Assembly: GCA_016584495.1 (NCBI GenBank)
Contig: WAID01000004.1
Span: forward strand, 434,001 to 498,000
Length of the DNA: 64,000 nucleotides
Direction: 5' to 3'
DNA from: Celoporthe dispersa
Lineage: Eukaryota > Ascomycota > Sordariomycetes > Diaporthales > Cryphonectriaceae
Shown: piece by piece, positions 43,857 through 54,119 of the stretch
How the letters are laid out: each line of letters begins with the position of its first letter
Position numbering within the stretch: position 1 is the first letter of the stretch
Notes under the pieces: generated by a model
What the model saw: only the letters and a program-made list of their open reading frames with translations
The model's database searches: none
What the model was told of the DNA's origin: nothing
Program-made: the position numbers and the translations under genes

Positions 43857-45445
43857 ATGGCCAATATTAACTATTTACTTTACGAGTCTGCAGCTGGCTA
43901 TGCCGTCTTCAAGGTGGTCAACCAGGCTGACAGTGTGGGCCTCCAGCTCAAGGAGGTCCAAAACTCGCTGAGCGACCTTGCGACCTTCAGCAAATATGTG
44001 AAGCTTGAGAGCTTCAAGCCATACGAGTACGTTCGACTTCTGGCGCGAGAGAAGTCGTATGAGACGTGGGCATCCAGTTGACAGAATCTTCCCCTTCCAG
44101 GAATGCAGCGCAGACCCTAGAAAACATCAACTTGATCTCTGAGGGTATCATGCCCGACACCCTCCAGTCCGTTCTCGAGCTCGTGCTCCCGCAGACATCC
44201 GGCCACAAGTCCAAGGTCGTTCTCGGTGTACAGGATAAGAAGCTGGCGGGCGAGATCAGCTCTACCTTCAAGGGTGTCGAGTGCGAGACCAGCGACACCA
44301 GCGAGGTGGTCGCCGACCTGCTGCGGGGGATCCGTGTGCACGCAGAGAAGCTCCTGAAGGGCCTGCAGGATGGTGATCTGGGCCGTGCGCAGCTGGGTAT
44401 GGGCCACGCCTACTCCCGCGCCAAGGTCAAGTTCTCCGTCCACAAGAACGACAACCACATCATCCAGGCGATTGCGACGCTCGATGCTCTCGACAAGGGC
44501 ATCAACCAGGGCTGCATGCGCGTGCGCGAGTGGTACGGCTGGCACTTCCCCGAGCTGATCAGGATCGTGTCGGACAATGCCACCTACGCAAAACTGGTGC
44601 TGGCCATCGGCAACAAGAAGACCCTAACCGACGACAAGCTGCACGACATTGCGGCCGTGGTGGAGGATGACGGCGAGAAGGCCGAGGATATCATCCACGC
44701 GGCGAAGATGTCCATGGGCATGGACATCACCGACACAGATCTGGTCATGGTCAAGTCGTTCGCCGAGTCCGTGAGCAAGATGGCAGACTACCGCAAGGCC
44801 CTGTCAAAGTCCCTGGACGAGAAGATGGGCGACGTCGCGCCTAACCTGCAGTGCATCCTCGGCACGCCCGTTGCTGCCAGGCTCATCTCCCACGCCGGCT
44901 CCCTCACCAACCTTGCCAAATACCCCGCCTCTACTCTCCAGATCCTCGGTGCCGAGAAGGCCCTGTTCCGCGCCCTCAAGACGAAGGGAGCAACTCCCAA
45001 GTACGGTCTGATCTACCAGTCGTCCTTTATCGGGCGCGCCGGACCCAAGATCAAGGGCCGCATCTCGAGATACCTCGCCAACAAGTGCAGCATCGCCTCG
45101 CGTATCGACAACTTCTCCGAGCACCCCTCGGCGCGCTTCGGTGAGGTCCTGCGGCAGCAGCTCGAGGACCGCCTCGAGTTCTACGCCACCGGCAAGAAGC
45201 CCATCAAGAACGAGGAGGCCATGAGCAATGCCATGAAGGCGATCCTGGGTGACGGTGGGGATGACCTCGCCATCGACACCGAGATGATCGATGTGCACCC
45301 TGCCCAGCAGGCGGACGGCAGCAGCTCCAAGAAGAGCAAGAAGGACAAGAAGGACAAGAAGAGGAAATCCGACGCCATGGACATTGACGAGCCCGCGCCA
45401 GCAGAAAGACAAGGCCGAGAAGAAGAAGAAGAAGCACAAGGGTGA
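43857..45445 (+). CDS. NOP56: nucleolar protein Nop56 (box C/D snoRNP core), C-terminal frame uncertain
   Basis: This core protein of box C/D snoRNPs guides rRNA 2'-O-methylation in the nucleolus. The exons are 43857-44026 and 44101 onward, spliced in phase 2. The N-terminal domain INYLLYESAAGYAVFKV and NAAQTLENINLISEG identify Nop56 rather than Nop58. The coiled coil follows, then the Nop domain with LGTPVAARLISHAGSLTNLA and GLIYQSSFIGRAGPKIKG. The tail is Lys-rich (KKSKKDKKDKKRKSDAMDI). In this frame the protein ends at TGA 45443-45445 (504 residues) with an acidic end, GREEEEEAQG. If one A of the AAA at 45405-45407 is an extra base, the frame gives DKAEKKKKKHKG and stops at 45497 (521 residues), the Lys-rich ending expected for Nop56. 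I favour the latter. Confidence 0.93.
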
Positions 45446-45497
45446 CGACGACAAGAAGGAGAAGAAGAAGAAGAAGGACAAGAAGGCCGAGGCCTAG

Positions 45498-46403
45498 GAT
45501 GCCCCGATCTTGAGGAAGCAGAAGATCGAGACGCGGCGGCACCTCGCCTTGCGCAAGAAGGAGAAGGCCATCCAGGCCAAAGAGCGCAAGGCCGCCTCCT
45601 CGAAAAAAGTCAAAGGCCTGATGTGTGCCTGCCTCGACCTACTGCCTCTCTCTTCCATGCCAATCCTGCATCTCTTCTTCTTTGGTCGTCACTTGTTACA
45701 CGTTTGATTCGTCGTCCGGCTCTGCCGGTTGGAGTTACAAGGGTTGCGGGGTGTAAAAAACTTTGGCATCGGCGTTTTGGGTCGCTTTTCTTCTCGGTTC
45801 GTTTGAATATGCCTCTGCGGGGAGTGTCGTGAGGTTAAAGGGTGTAGGGGATCGAAGTTTGTGTACCATCCTCAGTCTTCATACCCGGATCAGATCGTCA
45901 TGGTGTAGGGAGGTTATGTTCTTGGTGGTACACTGATAGGAGGGGAAACAATACAAAAAAAAGAGCGTCTATCTCGAAGTGCATTCTTTACTGGCCGGTG
46001 CATGCTTTTTTTTTTATTTTAAAAAAAGGCTTCTCTTCGATGACACGTTTGACAACAGATTCGGTTGAGAGCCATGGTTATTTCTCAGCGTATCTACATG
46101 ACACTTTTCCCCTCCCAGTATGTACAGAGCTGTCCATCCCCTTCCCATTTCGACCCCAAGTCGTCCCGTTCCTATGCATAGAAAAATTGTGAGATAAAAA
46201 AAAGAGGAAAGAAGAACGCCGTGACGCCCTGAGTCTGCTTGCTTGCTCCAGTCAGGCCAAAAGGTATCGTATATCAGCACCGGCCGCGCGCCTGACACTG
46301 TGTCTGATACCCAACTGCTGATCGTCCACCAATGCCTCCCTCCCCTGTCTGATCAAAAGATTCCGTCCTTGCTCCTTTGGATCCTGCCCGCCCTTGCCAC
46401 CAT
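45498..46403. other. intergenic, with a Lys/Arg-rich open frame after NOP56
   Basis: From 45498 to about 45620 the frame continuing past the TAG reads as a coherent basic stretch (RKQKIETRRHLALRKKEKA), described in findings. The remainder is the convergent 3' flanks of NOP56 and VPS4, with A- and T-runs at 45953-46025. Confidence 0.5.
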
Positions 46404-47938
46404 CTATGCGCCCTCGCTGCCGAACTCATTTGTCCACTCTGCGTTTCTCGCCAGGTCCTCCTGCGAGACCGTCGGCCTTGACGACTTGACGGACTTGACA
46501 AAGTCCTTGAAGTCGACGATGGGCTCGAGGAGCTCCTCGGTGCTGACGTCCTCCCATGTCATCTCGACCGCGTCGGGCTCGCCTGGGGAGCAGGGCGTGA
46601 CTTTTTTCTCGCCGTCCACCATGACCTGTCGGGGAGAGGCGGTGTCAGCTTGAGCCTACAGGAAGGCGGGTGTTTCCAGGGAAAGAGGAACGAGGTGAAG
46701 GGACAGATAAGGCTAGCTGTATGTAGACGTACCGACTTGAAGTGCGTCGCCTGTTGGATCTTGCGCACGGGCTGCATCAGCGCATCCTGCACAGCGACGG
46801 CGATATCACTGCCGCTGTAGCCCTCGCTCAGCTTGGCCAGCTCGCGGTAGTCCTCGCTCTTGAGGCTCGTCTTGGTGTCGCCCACGGCGATCTTGAACAT
46901 GGTCGTCCTGGCGGCGGTGTCGGGCAGGGAGATGTGCACGCGGCGCTGGAAGCGGCGGCGGATGGCGGCGTCCAGCTGCCAGGGGATGTTGGTGGCGCCG
47001 AGGACCAGGACGCCGGTCGAGTCCTTGCCGACGCCGTCCATCTGCACCAGCATCTCGGTTTTTATACGGCGCGAGGCCTCGGACTCGCCCTCGCCTCGGG
47101 GCCCGCACAGGGCGTCGACCTCGTCGATGAAGATGATGGAGGGCTTGTTCTCGCGGGCCATGTTGAAGAGCTGCTTGACGAGCCTGGTTGTTGTTGTCGT
47201 GACATCATCATGGTCAGCTGCGCCTCTCGTGCGCCTCTGGGAGGAGGGATTTCTGGGGCTGGCGGGGTTGTAGGACAGTTAGACGTACCTTTCCGACTCG
47301 CCCATCCACTTGCTCACCAGGTCGGAGCTGCTGACGCTGAAGAAGGTGCTCTTGGCCTCGGTCGCCAGCGCCTTGGCCAGATAACTCTTTCCCGTACCCG
47401 GCGGGCCATACAGCAGGATACCCTTCCACGGCTTCCTGTTGCCCTGGAACATCTGGGGGAACTTGATGGGCAGCAGGACGGCCTCCTTCAGCGCCTCCTT
47501 GGCCCCCTCCAGGCCCGCGACGTCCTCCCACTTGACATTGGGCCGGTCCTGCAGGATGGCGCCGGCCAGGGCGCTCCGCAGCTTCTTGGAGTCCTCATCG
47601 ACAGCGCCGCCCCCGTCGCCGTCGCCTTCGCCGCCTTTCCCCTTGCCCGTGCCGCCGGTGCTGGAGCCGTTAGCGCCCAGCATGCCTGGCTTCTTGCGCT
47701 TGGCGTCTGCGTCGGACAGGTGGGCCTTGAGCTTCTCGGCGCGGTCCATGTACTCGCCCGTCTTCTGGCGGATCATCTCCTTGGACTTTGGGTTCTTCTC
47801 CCACTTCAGGGCCAGCATGAAGAGCTCGAGGGACTGGTAGTACATCTGGTAGGCCTTGTCGTACTGGGCGGCGTTGTCGGCCTCGATCGCCTTGCGCACC
47901 TGCTCGATGGCGCGGGAGAGGAAGTCGGTGTTGGACAT
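46404..47938 (-). CDS. VPS4: vacuolar sorting AAA ATPase Vps4
   Basis: This hexameric AAA ATPase disassembles ESCRT-III on endosomes and at the division site. Minus-strand exons are 47938-47289, 47183-46733 and 46625-46404, giving 440 residues (yeast Vps4 has 437). Residues 1-75 are the MIT domain that binds ESCRT-III tails (AIEQVRKAIEADNAAQYDKA). A Gly-rich linker follows (about 85-112). The AAA module has Walker A GPPGTGKS (178-185), Walker B IIFIDEVD and the Arg-finger region RRRFQRRVHISLPD. The C-terminal helix VSQEDLARNAEWTNEFGSEG is Vps4-specific. Both introns (105 and 107 nt) start with GTACGT. It shares its upstream region with prefoldin subunit 6. Confidence 0.97.
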
Positions 47939-48898
47939 GGCTGCGGGCTGTCAGGGTTCTGGTCTGCTGCTGGTGGTCGAGGAAGAGGAGGCCGAGGTCG
48001 AGGAGGTCGGCGGTCGACGTGAGGGGTGGTGAGGTGGGCTACGCGATCGTCGTGTGCTGTCGACCTGCAGATAGCAACACAGAGCTGGTGCCGGTGAGGC
48101 TGCTGCTGTGAACGGACCCGATTTCGTGGAAACAGATGCTGGCTGCCTTTCTGTAGAGCTTGTGTATGGCCGGACCGTCCACTTTGGTGCCTTGGTTGAG
48201 AGTGGTTGACCTGCAGCAAGGTGTGTTATCAGCCTTGGCAAGCGCCGTTGCCTTTTCCCACCTGGCTTGGCGGGGTCAACGAGTGACGTTGCCGTGCTTC
48301 TGGGGCCTGGGCCCAGGTATTTTTACCACCCAAATGCGCACTGGGTCATACTGGCCTGGCCTGTACGGTGCCCTGGTCTTGGTACCGCCTTGTAGAAGTC
48401 TGTTCTGTCTGGTTTGTCTGGAAATCAATCTGGAAATATCATTGCTATTTACTCATGCTATTTCGTGTCAGAGAATCCCAGTTCATGCTCGTGCAATTCC
48501 CTGTACGAGACGACATCCTGTGCGCCTAAGGAAATGCACACAACCAACCCCCTGTAATCATAATTTTGGGCTGAGCTGCAGTGAACCGTCTCTCGCTTTT
48601 ATAGCTCATTCTCGACGCAGCACAGCGCAGTCCAACCCTCTCACGGACAACCTCTCCACCATTCCCATACTTACTTACATCACGCCTTGCTTGATCCGCT
48701 CCTCACCCGTCGATTCGCCAGTTCGCGCCATAGCACCCCTGCTCTTCTCTGCTCTCTGCTCTCGGCTCTCATCAGCAGCGACCTCAGAGCCTTGAGCGCC
48801 AGGGCTGAGGACCACTGAGCCGGACCCACGCTCTCACCAGCACTCTTGTCGGATATCGTAAGCGCGTGTAGGGAAGCACAACACAGAGACCAGAAAAG
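47939..48898. promoter_or_regulatory. shared upstream region of VPS4 and prefoldin subunit 6
   Basis: About 960 bp between two divergent housekeeping genes. The large plus-strand open frame running in from inside VPS4 stops here and is not coding. A conventional TATA box was not found for either gene. CT-rich leader sequence precedes the prefoldin ATG. Confidence 0.5.
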
Positions 48899-49465
48899 AT
48901 GGCAGAAATACAAGCCAAGCTGCAGTCCCTCTCTGAAGACTTCCAGAAGCTCCAGTCCGGTCCGTCCCCCATCCTTCCCTCACATCCACCCACCCCCCTG
49001 CTGACCCTTTCCGCTTCCTCCAAAAGAGCTGCAGACGACCATCGCCTCCCGCCAGAAGCTCGAGGCCCAGAAGACGGAGAACCTCGGCGTGTCGGGCGAG
49101 TTCAAGAAGCTCAAGGACGGCGAGGAGATCTACAAGCTCGTCGGGCCCGTGCTGCTCAAGCAGGACAAGGTCGAGGCCGAAGGGACGGTGAACGGGCGGC
49201 TGGAGTTCATCGGGAAGGAGATGTGAGTTCTTACTGCTCCTCTCTTGTTTTTGTCCCCTCTTTTATTCTTCCTCCGGCAACCAGGAATATGCGGTCATGG
49301 CGCTGACGGTGTGTCGCTGGGACGCCGGTGAGTAGTGATCGCCAGGAGGCCCAGATCAAGGAGATCCAGGACAAGATCGAGAACATCAAGGCCGAGATCA
49401 TCAAAATCCAATCGAGTGCCCAGTCTGCTGCCGCAGCGCCGCCTGCTGGTGCGGCAAAGGCTTGA
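48899..49465 (+). CDS. prefoldin subunit 6
   Basis: This beta-type subunit of the prefoldin chaperone hands nascent actin and tubulin to the CCT chaperonin. Three exons are 48899-48959, 49027-49222 and 49336-49465, for 128 residues. The splice phases fit exactly: exon 1 ends LQS plus one base, exon 2 starts ELQTTIASRQKLEAQKTENL, and exon 2 joins exon 3 as FIGKEIDRQEAQIKEIQ. The family core is LVGPVLLKQD followed by GRLEFIGKEI. Two long helices form the coiled coil. The C-terminal Ala/Pro tail (SAAAAPPAGAAKA) is usual for fungi. Corresponds to yeast YKE2. The donor of intron 1 (GTCCGT) is slightly off consensus; intron 2 begins GTGAGT. Confidence 0.93.
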
Positions 49466-49933
49466 GTGGGATAGCGAGATGGACACAGTGCCCACGACAG
49501 CAGAAGGGCACCAGCAGCACCTGAACTGCAGGTGGAATTCTACAGGGCGAAGAGCGCCGCGGCCTACGACACTCTCAACACCATAGAGGTCGGCAAGCAT
49601 AGCAACCGAGAACGGTGGACGAGAGCGGATACATCCAGAGGCAGGGGAGAAAGGGAGGGAGAGAGAAGAAAGACACTCATATCATTTGAGAGGATCCCAC
49701 CTCCTAAGGTAAAGGTTAAATCCTGACGCCGGAGTCCAAGACCGGAGAGAAGAAAGAATCCAACCCCCATCGCTATGTACGAAATGCAGTCTGGTCTTGA
49801 TGCCCTGCGCCGCATATGCCCTTGCGTTAAAAAAAAAATGTGTACGCCTTCCGATTATCCTCAGTACGGTCTGACCAGCCAAATCAAGCTCATGTCTGCC
49901 TTGGGTCGTCAAAAAGGCTGCGAATTTCCCGCT
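49466..49933. other. intergenic between convergent genes
   Basis: 3' flanks of prefoldin subunit 6 and the hypothetical gene at 49934. Nothing else visible. Confidence 0.5.
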
Positions 49934-50718
49934 CTAGTTGAGCGCCATGATCGTGAACACATCAGGAACACCCAGGTTCCGGGCCGGGTGTGGCCCGTCG
50001 TTGAACGCTGGCTCGTTGTAGATATCATCTACCTCCACCACAGACACCGTCGTCGCCGCCGCAGCGTCCTTGACCTTCATCTCCTCGCCCTCCACGAGCA
50101 CGTCACCACCATCGCCCAGGCCGATCGCGCTCATAATCACCCGCCCGATCTGGGCCTTCTCGAAACAGTCCGACCACACGGGGCTCGTCTCCACAGCAGC
50201 CAGCATGGCCCGCCGCTCCTCGCCCTCGGCAAAGCGCCGCAGCCTCGCCGCGATGGCCTCCTCTGAGAGCGAGGGCCGACACGCGGCGACGGAGCGTAGG
50301 AGGTGGACGATGCCGGCGATGGCCTGGGCGAAGAGGCAGCCGCGCGAGTCGGCGTCCAGGGCGGCCAGGATGCGCTGGGTGTCGGGGGAGGAGGTGTCGT
50401 CCAGGACGAAGGCGCGGTGGTCCGAGTCGAAGGTGGCGGCCAGGATGTCGCGCAGCGAAGGGACGGGTGCGGCTGCGCCGGGGAAGAGGCTGGCGAGGGC
50501 TGTGGTGTAGATTTGTTCGCAGAGGGCGAAGAGGGTTGTGTCCGGGAGGGTGGTGACGTGGTTAGTGTGAATCACGAAGAGGGGGTAGGATGTTTCGATG
50601 GTTGCTGTGGTCAGGGGAGAGTTCAGCATTAGCATACTAGTATTTTTTAAGGGATAAATGGTGAAGAGGGTGTGGTATGATCCTTACATCGACACTGAAC
50701 ATCCAGATCTTCAGCCAT
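49934..50718 (-). CDS. hypothetical protein
   Basis: Two minus-strand exons, 50718-50688 (MAEDLDVQCR) and 50604-49934, are joined in phase 1; the intron (GTAAGG...CACAG, with a CTAATG-like branch site) makes the first exon only 31 nt. The product is 233 residues. An open frame extends from an ATG inside the intron (50635), but the spliced form has the better start, CCATGG. It is helix-rich, Ala/Leu-rich and acidic overall, with no signal peptide. The visible parts are YPLFVIHTNHVTTLPDTT, a helical middle (CLFAQAIAGIVHLLRSVAAC), and an acidic C-terminal tail ending FTIMALN. I do not recognise a family. Confidence 0.65.
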
Positions 50719-52259
50719 GGTGGTGTATTTTTGGAGTTTAGATACACAGTATGGCGGTGAGTGAGTTGTATAATAATAAGTAGGAGTATATAGTGGTAAT
50801 GTTTAGATGTAAATAAAGATGCCAAGTTTGATACTGGCTATCGACAGGACGCAGGTGAGAGGAGACGCCTCCGACCTCGAGGAGGCACGACCTTTTTATC
50901 CTAGGCCCGTCCTCACTCAGCCTTACAGCCTCGCCCGCGGACAGGGGGAGGTGGAGCAACGAGAATGAAGGGGAGGTGAGACAAAACCCATCATCAACGA
51001 TAATATCACGAAAATAACAGCTCCTCCCCCGCCCCTCCCCCCCCTTCTGCCAACCAAGCGGGTGTCGTCCGAGGCGGGAAGACGGGATGGCGTGGACCTG
51101 GGCTCCCGATCGGAAGACTACGGCCACTGGCAGGAAGGTTTGGAAGGGTTCTAAGATGTTGTGCTATAGCACCTGGAACCTAAATTCCTTAGGCCTGTCT
51201 GTCGTGTGGGACCGGCAATTGGTGGACGGGGGAACGCTGGGCTGGGCGGGCGTGCAACCCTCCGACAACATGTCAGGATTATCAGCTGAGGAGTTGGTCC
51301 AGTATGACGGCGGGTGGTGTGGTTTGGGGGACGGGGTGAGACGCGATCGGTGAGATGGCCCCTGGTTCCGGCTTATCCCGAGGCGGAGCTTAGCGAAGGT
51401 AGGTTCTGGCCAGCGGAGGTCCCGAAGCCTTTTTTTTTTTTTCTTTCTCTCGCCTTCTTCCTTTTTTCTTTGTCACTATTTTCTTAAAAAAAAAATCTCC
51501 TTTTCCATACTTTTCTTCTTATTCTTCTTTCTCTCCTCTTTTGCCTTGAACATTGTGGCTGTGATAATGGGTGGCGATGGCAGGAGAGTAGTACGCCATG
51601 CTCACAATGGGGTTTATAAGTACAACATTGCTTGACATTTAGCTCTCATTATATCTTCGTGCAGGTATATAGGACAGCGTACTGTAGGTCAGAATAAAAT
51701 AGTAGGGCTGTTTGGAAGCCTGTTCACCAGTAAGATCTATGAGAACACAGTACTTGTCCTGGTATACCTTGTATGCTTATGTCATCATCAGGCCTTCTAG
51801 GGCAAGAAGCACCCCGCCACAGCAGGGTTGCTCGATGGTGGGGCTCACAAGCCGGGAAGCTAACCCCAACAGCTGCCATGCGCGCCCGACCTGCAGGTTG
51901 GTGGCGCCCAAAGACCAGTCTACTGATGCCTGCCATGACATCCAAAGTCCGAATCGTAAACAAACAGCAGCCAAGAGAGCAAAGCCCTTTCCAGGTGTTG
52001 TCTGTGTTACCGTCAGCATCTCATCACTGCCCAAGCACCACCAGGAGGATGCGCTTCCAATAACCCGACCTAACCTTACTGTACCGCGTTCCGAGAGCCT
52101 CAAAGCTGCGTCTCTCCACATCATGGTCTCGCCCCTGCCCCTCTGAGAGCACACGACGTCACTTTCACAGGCCGCTGCAGGCTACCACAACGAGTCCTGC
52201 CTGCCCTCCTGTAGCCCTGCACCAGACAACAACACCAGCAACACCGCAGCGTCGCCAGA
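50719..52259. other. intergenic between divergent genes
   Basis: 1.5 kb without a supported gene. The segment 51429-51540 is a polypyrimidine tract with T13 at about 51429 and A9 at about 51486, typical of a fungal leader or promoter. The final 100 bases, CA-rich, are probably the leader of the AMSH-type gene. Confidence 0.5.
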
Positions 52260-54119
52260 ATGAACACTGCCTGGTCTCTGCCTGATAGGCCCCTGAGCAT
52301 TGAGGAGATCACTCAGGAGGCCAACAACTTCAACTACAGCAACAATGTCCCCTTCAAGCACTGGCTGCGCGCTGCAGACTCCCTCCACCGTCAGGTATGT
52401 CCCTATTGATGCTGCTGCCCTTCTGCTGCCCTTCTCCTTCATGCCAGCCACTGTGCATTCTATTGACATGCTGTGACAGGGCAAGGCATATGTTCGAGAT
52501 GGCAACCTGGCCCAGGCCTACCTCCTCCTCTTCCGATTCTCCACCCTTGTGATCCAATACATCCCGACACACCCTGAAGCCAAAGACCCAGAGGGCAAGA
52601 GGACCCTCAAGGCCCTCAGGGCCAGAACAAAGCCTGTCCTCGAGACCCTCACAGAGCTCAAGCCCCAGCTGAAGGCTGCATACGACGAATGGGTCAAGAT
52701 CCATGACAGCCAGCAGGATGCCTCGGCTCACATGGACGGGGAGAAATCCCCATATGAGAAGCGTGCCTCCAAGGACCCTGCACTGTCATGGAACCCTAAA
52801 GTCCGCGCTAGACTACTGGATGCAGATGAGAACCAGGAACTTGCCGTAGACCTGGCGAACCGAGAGATCAGACGGCGCGACGCGGCTCGTAAGGCGACCC
52901 GCCAGGCCGGTATCTCAGAAGAGGAGGAACAACAGAGGCGGACCGCGGGCCTATGGGAGGACTGGGACGCTCCTGCAACGAGGAAAAGAAATAGCGGTGG
53001 TAGTGACATTGCGCCCAGAAAAAAACTTGACGACAGCGATGACATCAGGCGCAACATGGACGCCGTGCGCCGCAGGCTCGACCAGTCTGAGCAGGCCCGG
53101 CGGCCACCCAGCCCAGACGATATCCGTTCCCAGCCCAGCCCCTCGGGCGCCTACGGCCGAACACCATCATATACATACCCGTCCATCTCCAGAACCTCCT
53201 CGCACCAGTACGACAGCAGCCTTATGGACGATACCTATGACCGTCGCCCGGCCGCCCATCCGCCCACACGCCCACCCAAGCCCGTCGGCATATCGTCTAC
53301 ATTTGAGTATCGATTGGAGCCGCCCCCCCGCGGCCCAACAAGGAGCCCATGTATAGCCCGCACGAGGTCCCACCACCAGCTGAGCCTGTCGCAGCTCCAG
53401 AGCGACCGCCCAAGATGATGGACAGCCAGGCGGAGAAGGCCAATGCGAAAGAGCGATACACTTTTCGACCTGCCGCATACCTTGAGAACGGCACCCCACT
53501 CCGTTCCATCTTTCTCCCGGCTGGCCTGCGGGAGGAGTTCCTCCGGATGGCAGGTCCAAACACCCGGAAGGGGCTGGAAATGTGTGGCATCTTGTGCGGC
53601 ACCGCTGTCAACAATGCCCTGTTCATCAGCTGCCTGGTCATCCCTCAGCAGACCTGCACCCCCGACACGTGCGAGACGGACAATGAGGAGGCGGTGATGG
53701 AGTTCTGCATGCAGGAGGACCTGATGGTGTTCGGTTGGATCCACACCCACCCGACGCAGTCCTGCTTCATGAGCTCAAGAGACCTGCACACCCAGTCGGG
53801 CTACCAGGTGATGATGCCAGAGAGCATTGCCATCGTCTGCGCCCCCAGGTCTGAGCCCTCGTAAGTAGTGGTGGCGTCTCTGCATACCGATCCTCACCAG
53901 GGCACCAGTTGGCTGACAGAGAGAGACAGGTTCGGCATCTTCCGGCTCACCAACCCACCTGGGCTGGACCACATCCTGCGGTGCACCCAGTCCGCCACCT
54001 TCCATCCACACAATATCGATAATCTGTACACGGATGCTGTCCACCCTCCCGGACACGTCTACCACTCCCGTCAGATGGACTTTGCCGTCGAGGACTTGCG
54101 CCCGAAGTCGAGGAGATAG
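52260..54119 (+). CDS. AMSH-type JAMM deubiquitinase (STAM-binding protein homologue), frameshifted in this sequence
   Basis: This is a zinc metalloprotease that removes K63-linked ubiquitin from endosomal cargo, working with the ESCRT machinery (relative of human STAMBP and S. pombe sst2). Exons are 52260-52394, 52480-53860 and 53930-54119. The N-terminal USP8-dimer/MIT-like domain (residues about 10-125) has YVRDGNLAQAYLLLFRFSTL. A long Arg/Ser/Pro-rich linker follows. The JAMM domain has GLEMCGILCG with the catalytic Glu and HTHPTQSCFMSSRD with the zinc His, His and Asp. The C-terminus FGIFRLTNPP, then VYHSRQMDFAVEDLR, is AMSH-specific. In exon 2 the frame changes at the C7 run 53323-53329; an eighth C would restore an uninterrupted 568-residue protein. 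This is a real mutation or a sequence error, with the catalytic domain downstream of it. Confidence 0.93.

Noticed and set aside
44804..45481. 225-residue minus-strand frame opposite NOP56
   Set aside because: Antisense of the Lys-rich tail and Nop domain; no independent signal.
46742..48022. 426-residue plus-strand open frame over VPS4
   Set aside because: It is antisense to the VPS4 exons, whose MIT, Walker and C-terminal motifs are unmistakable; the frame is a by-product of GC-rich codon use.
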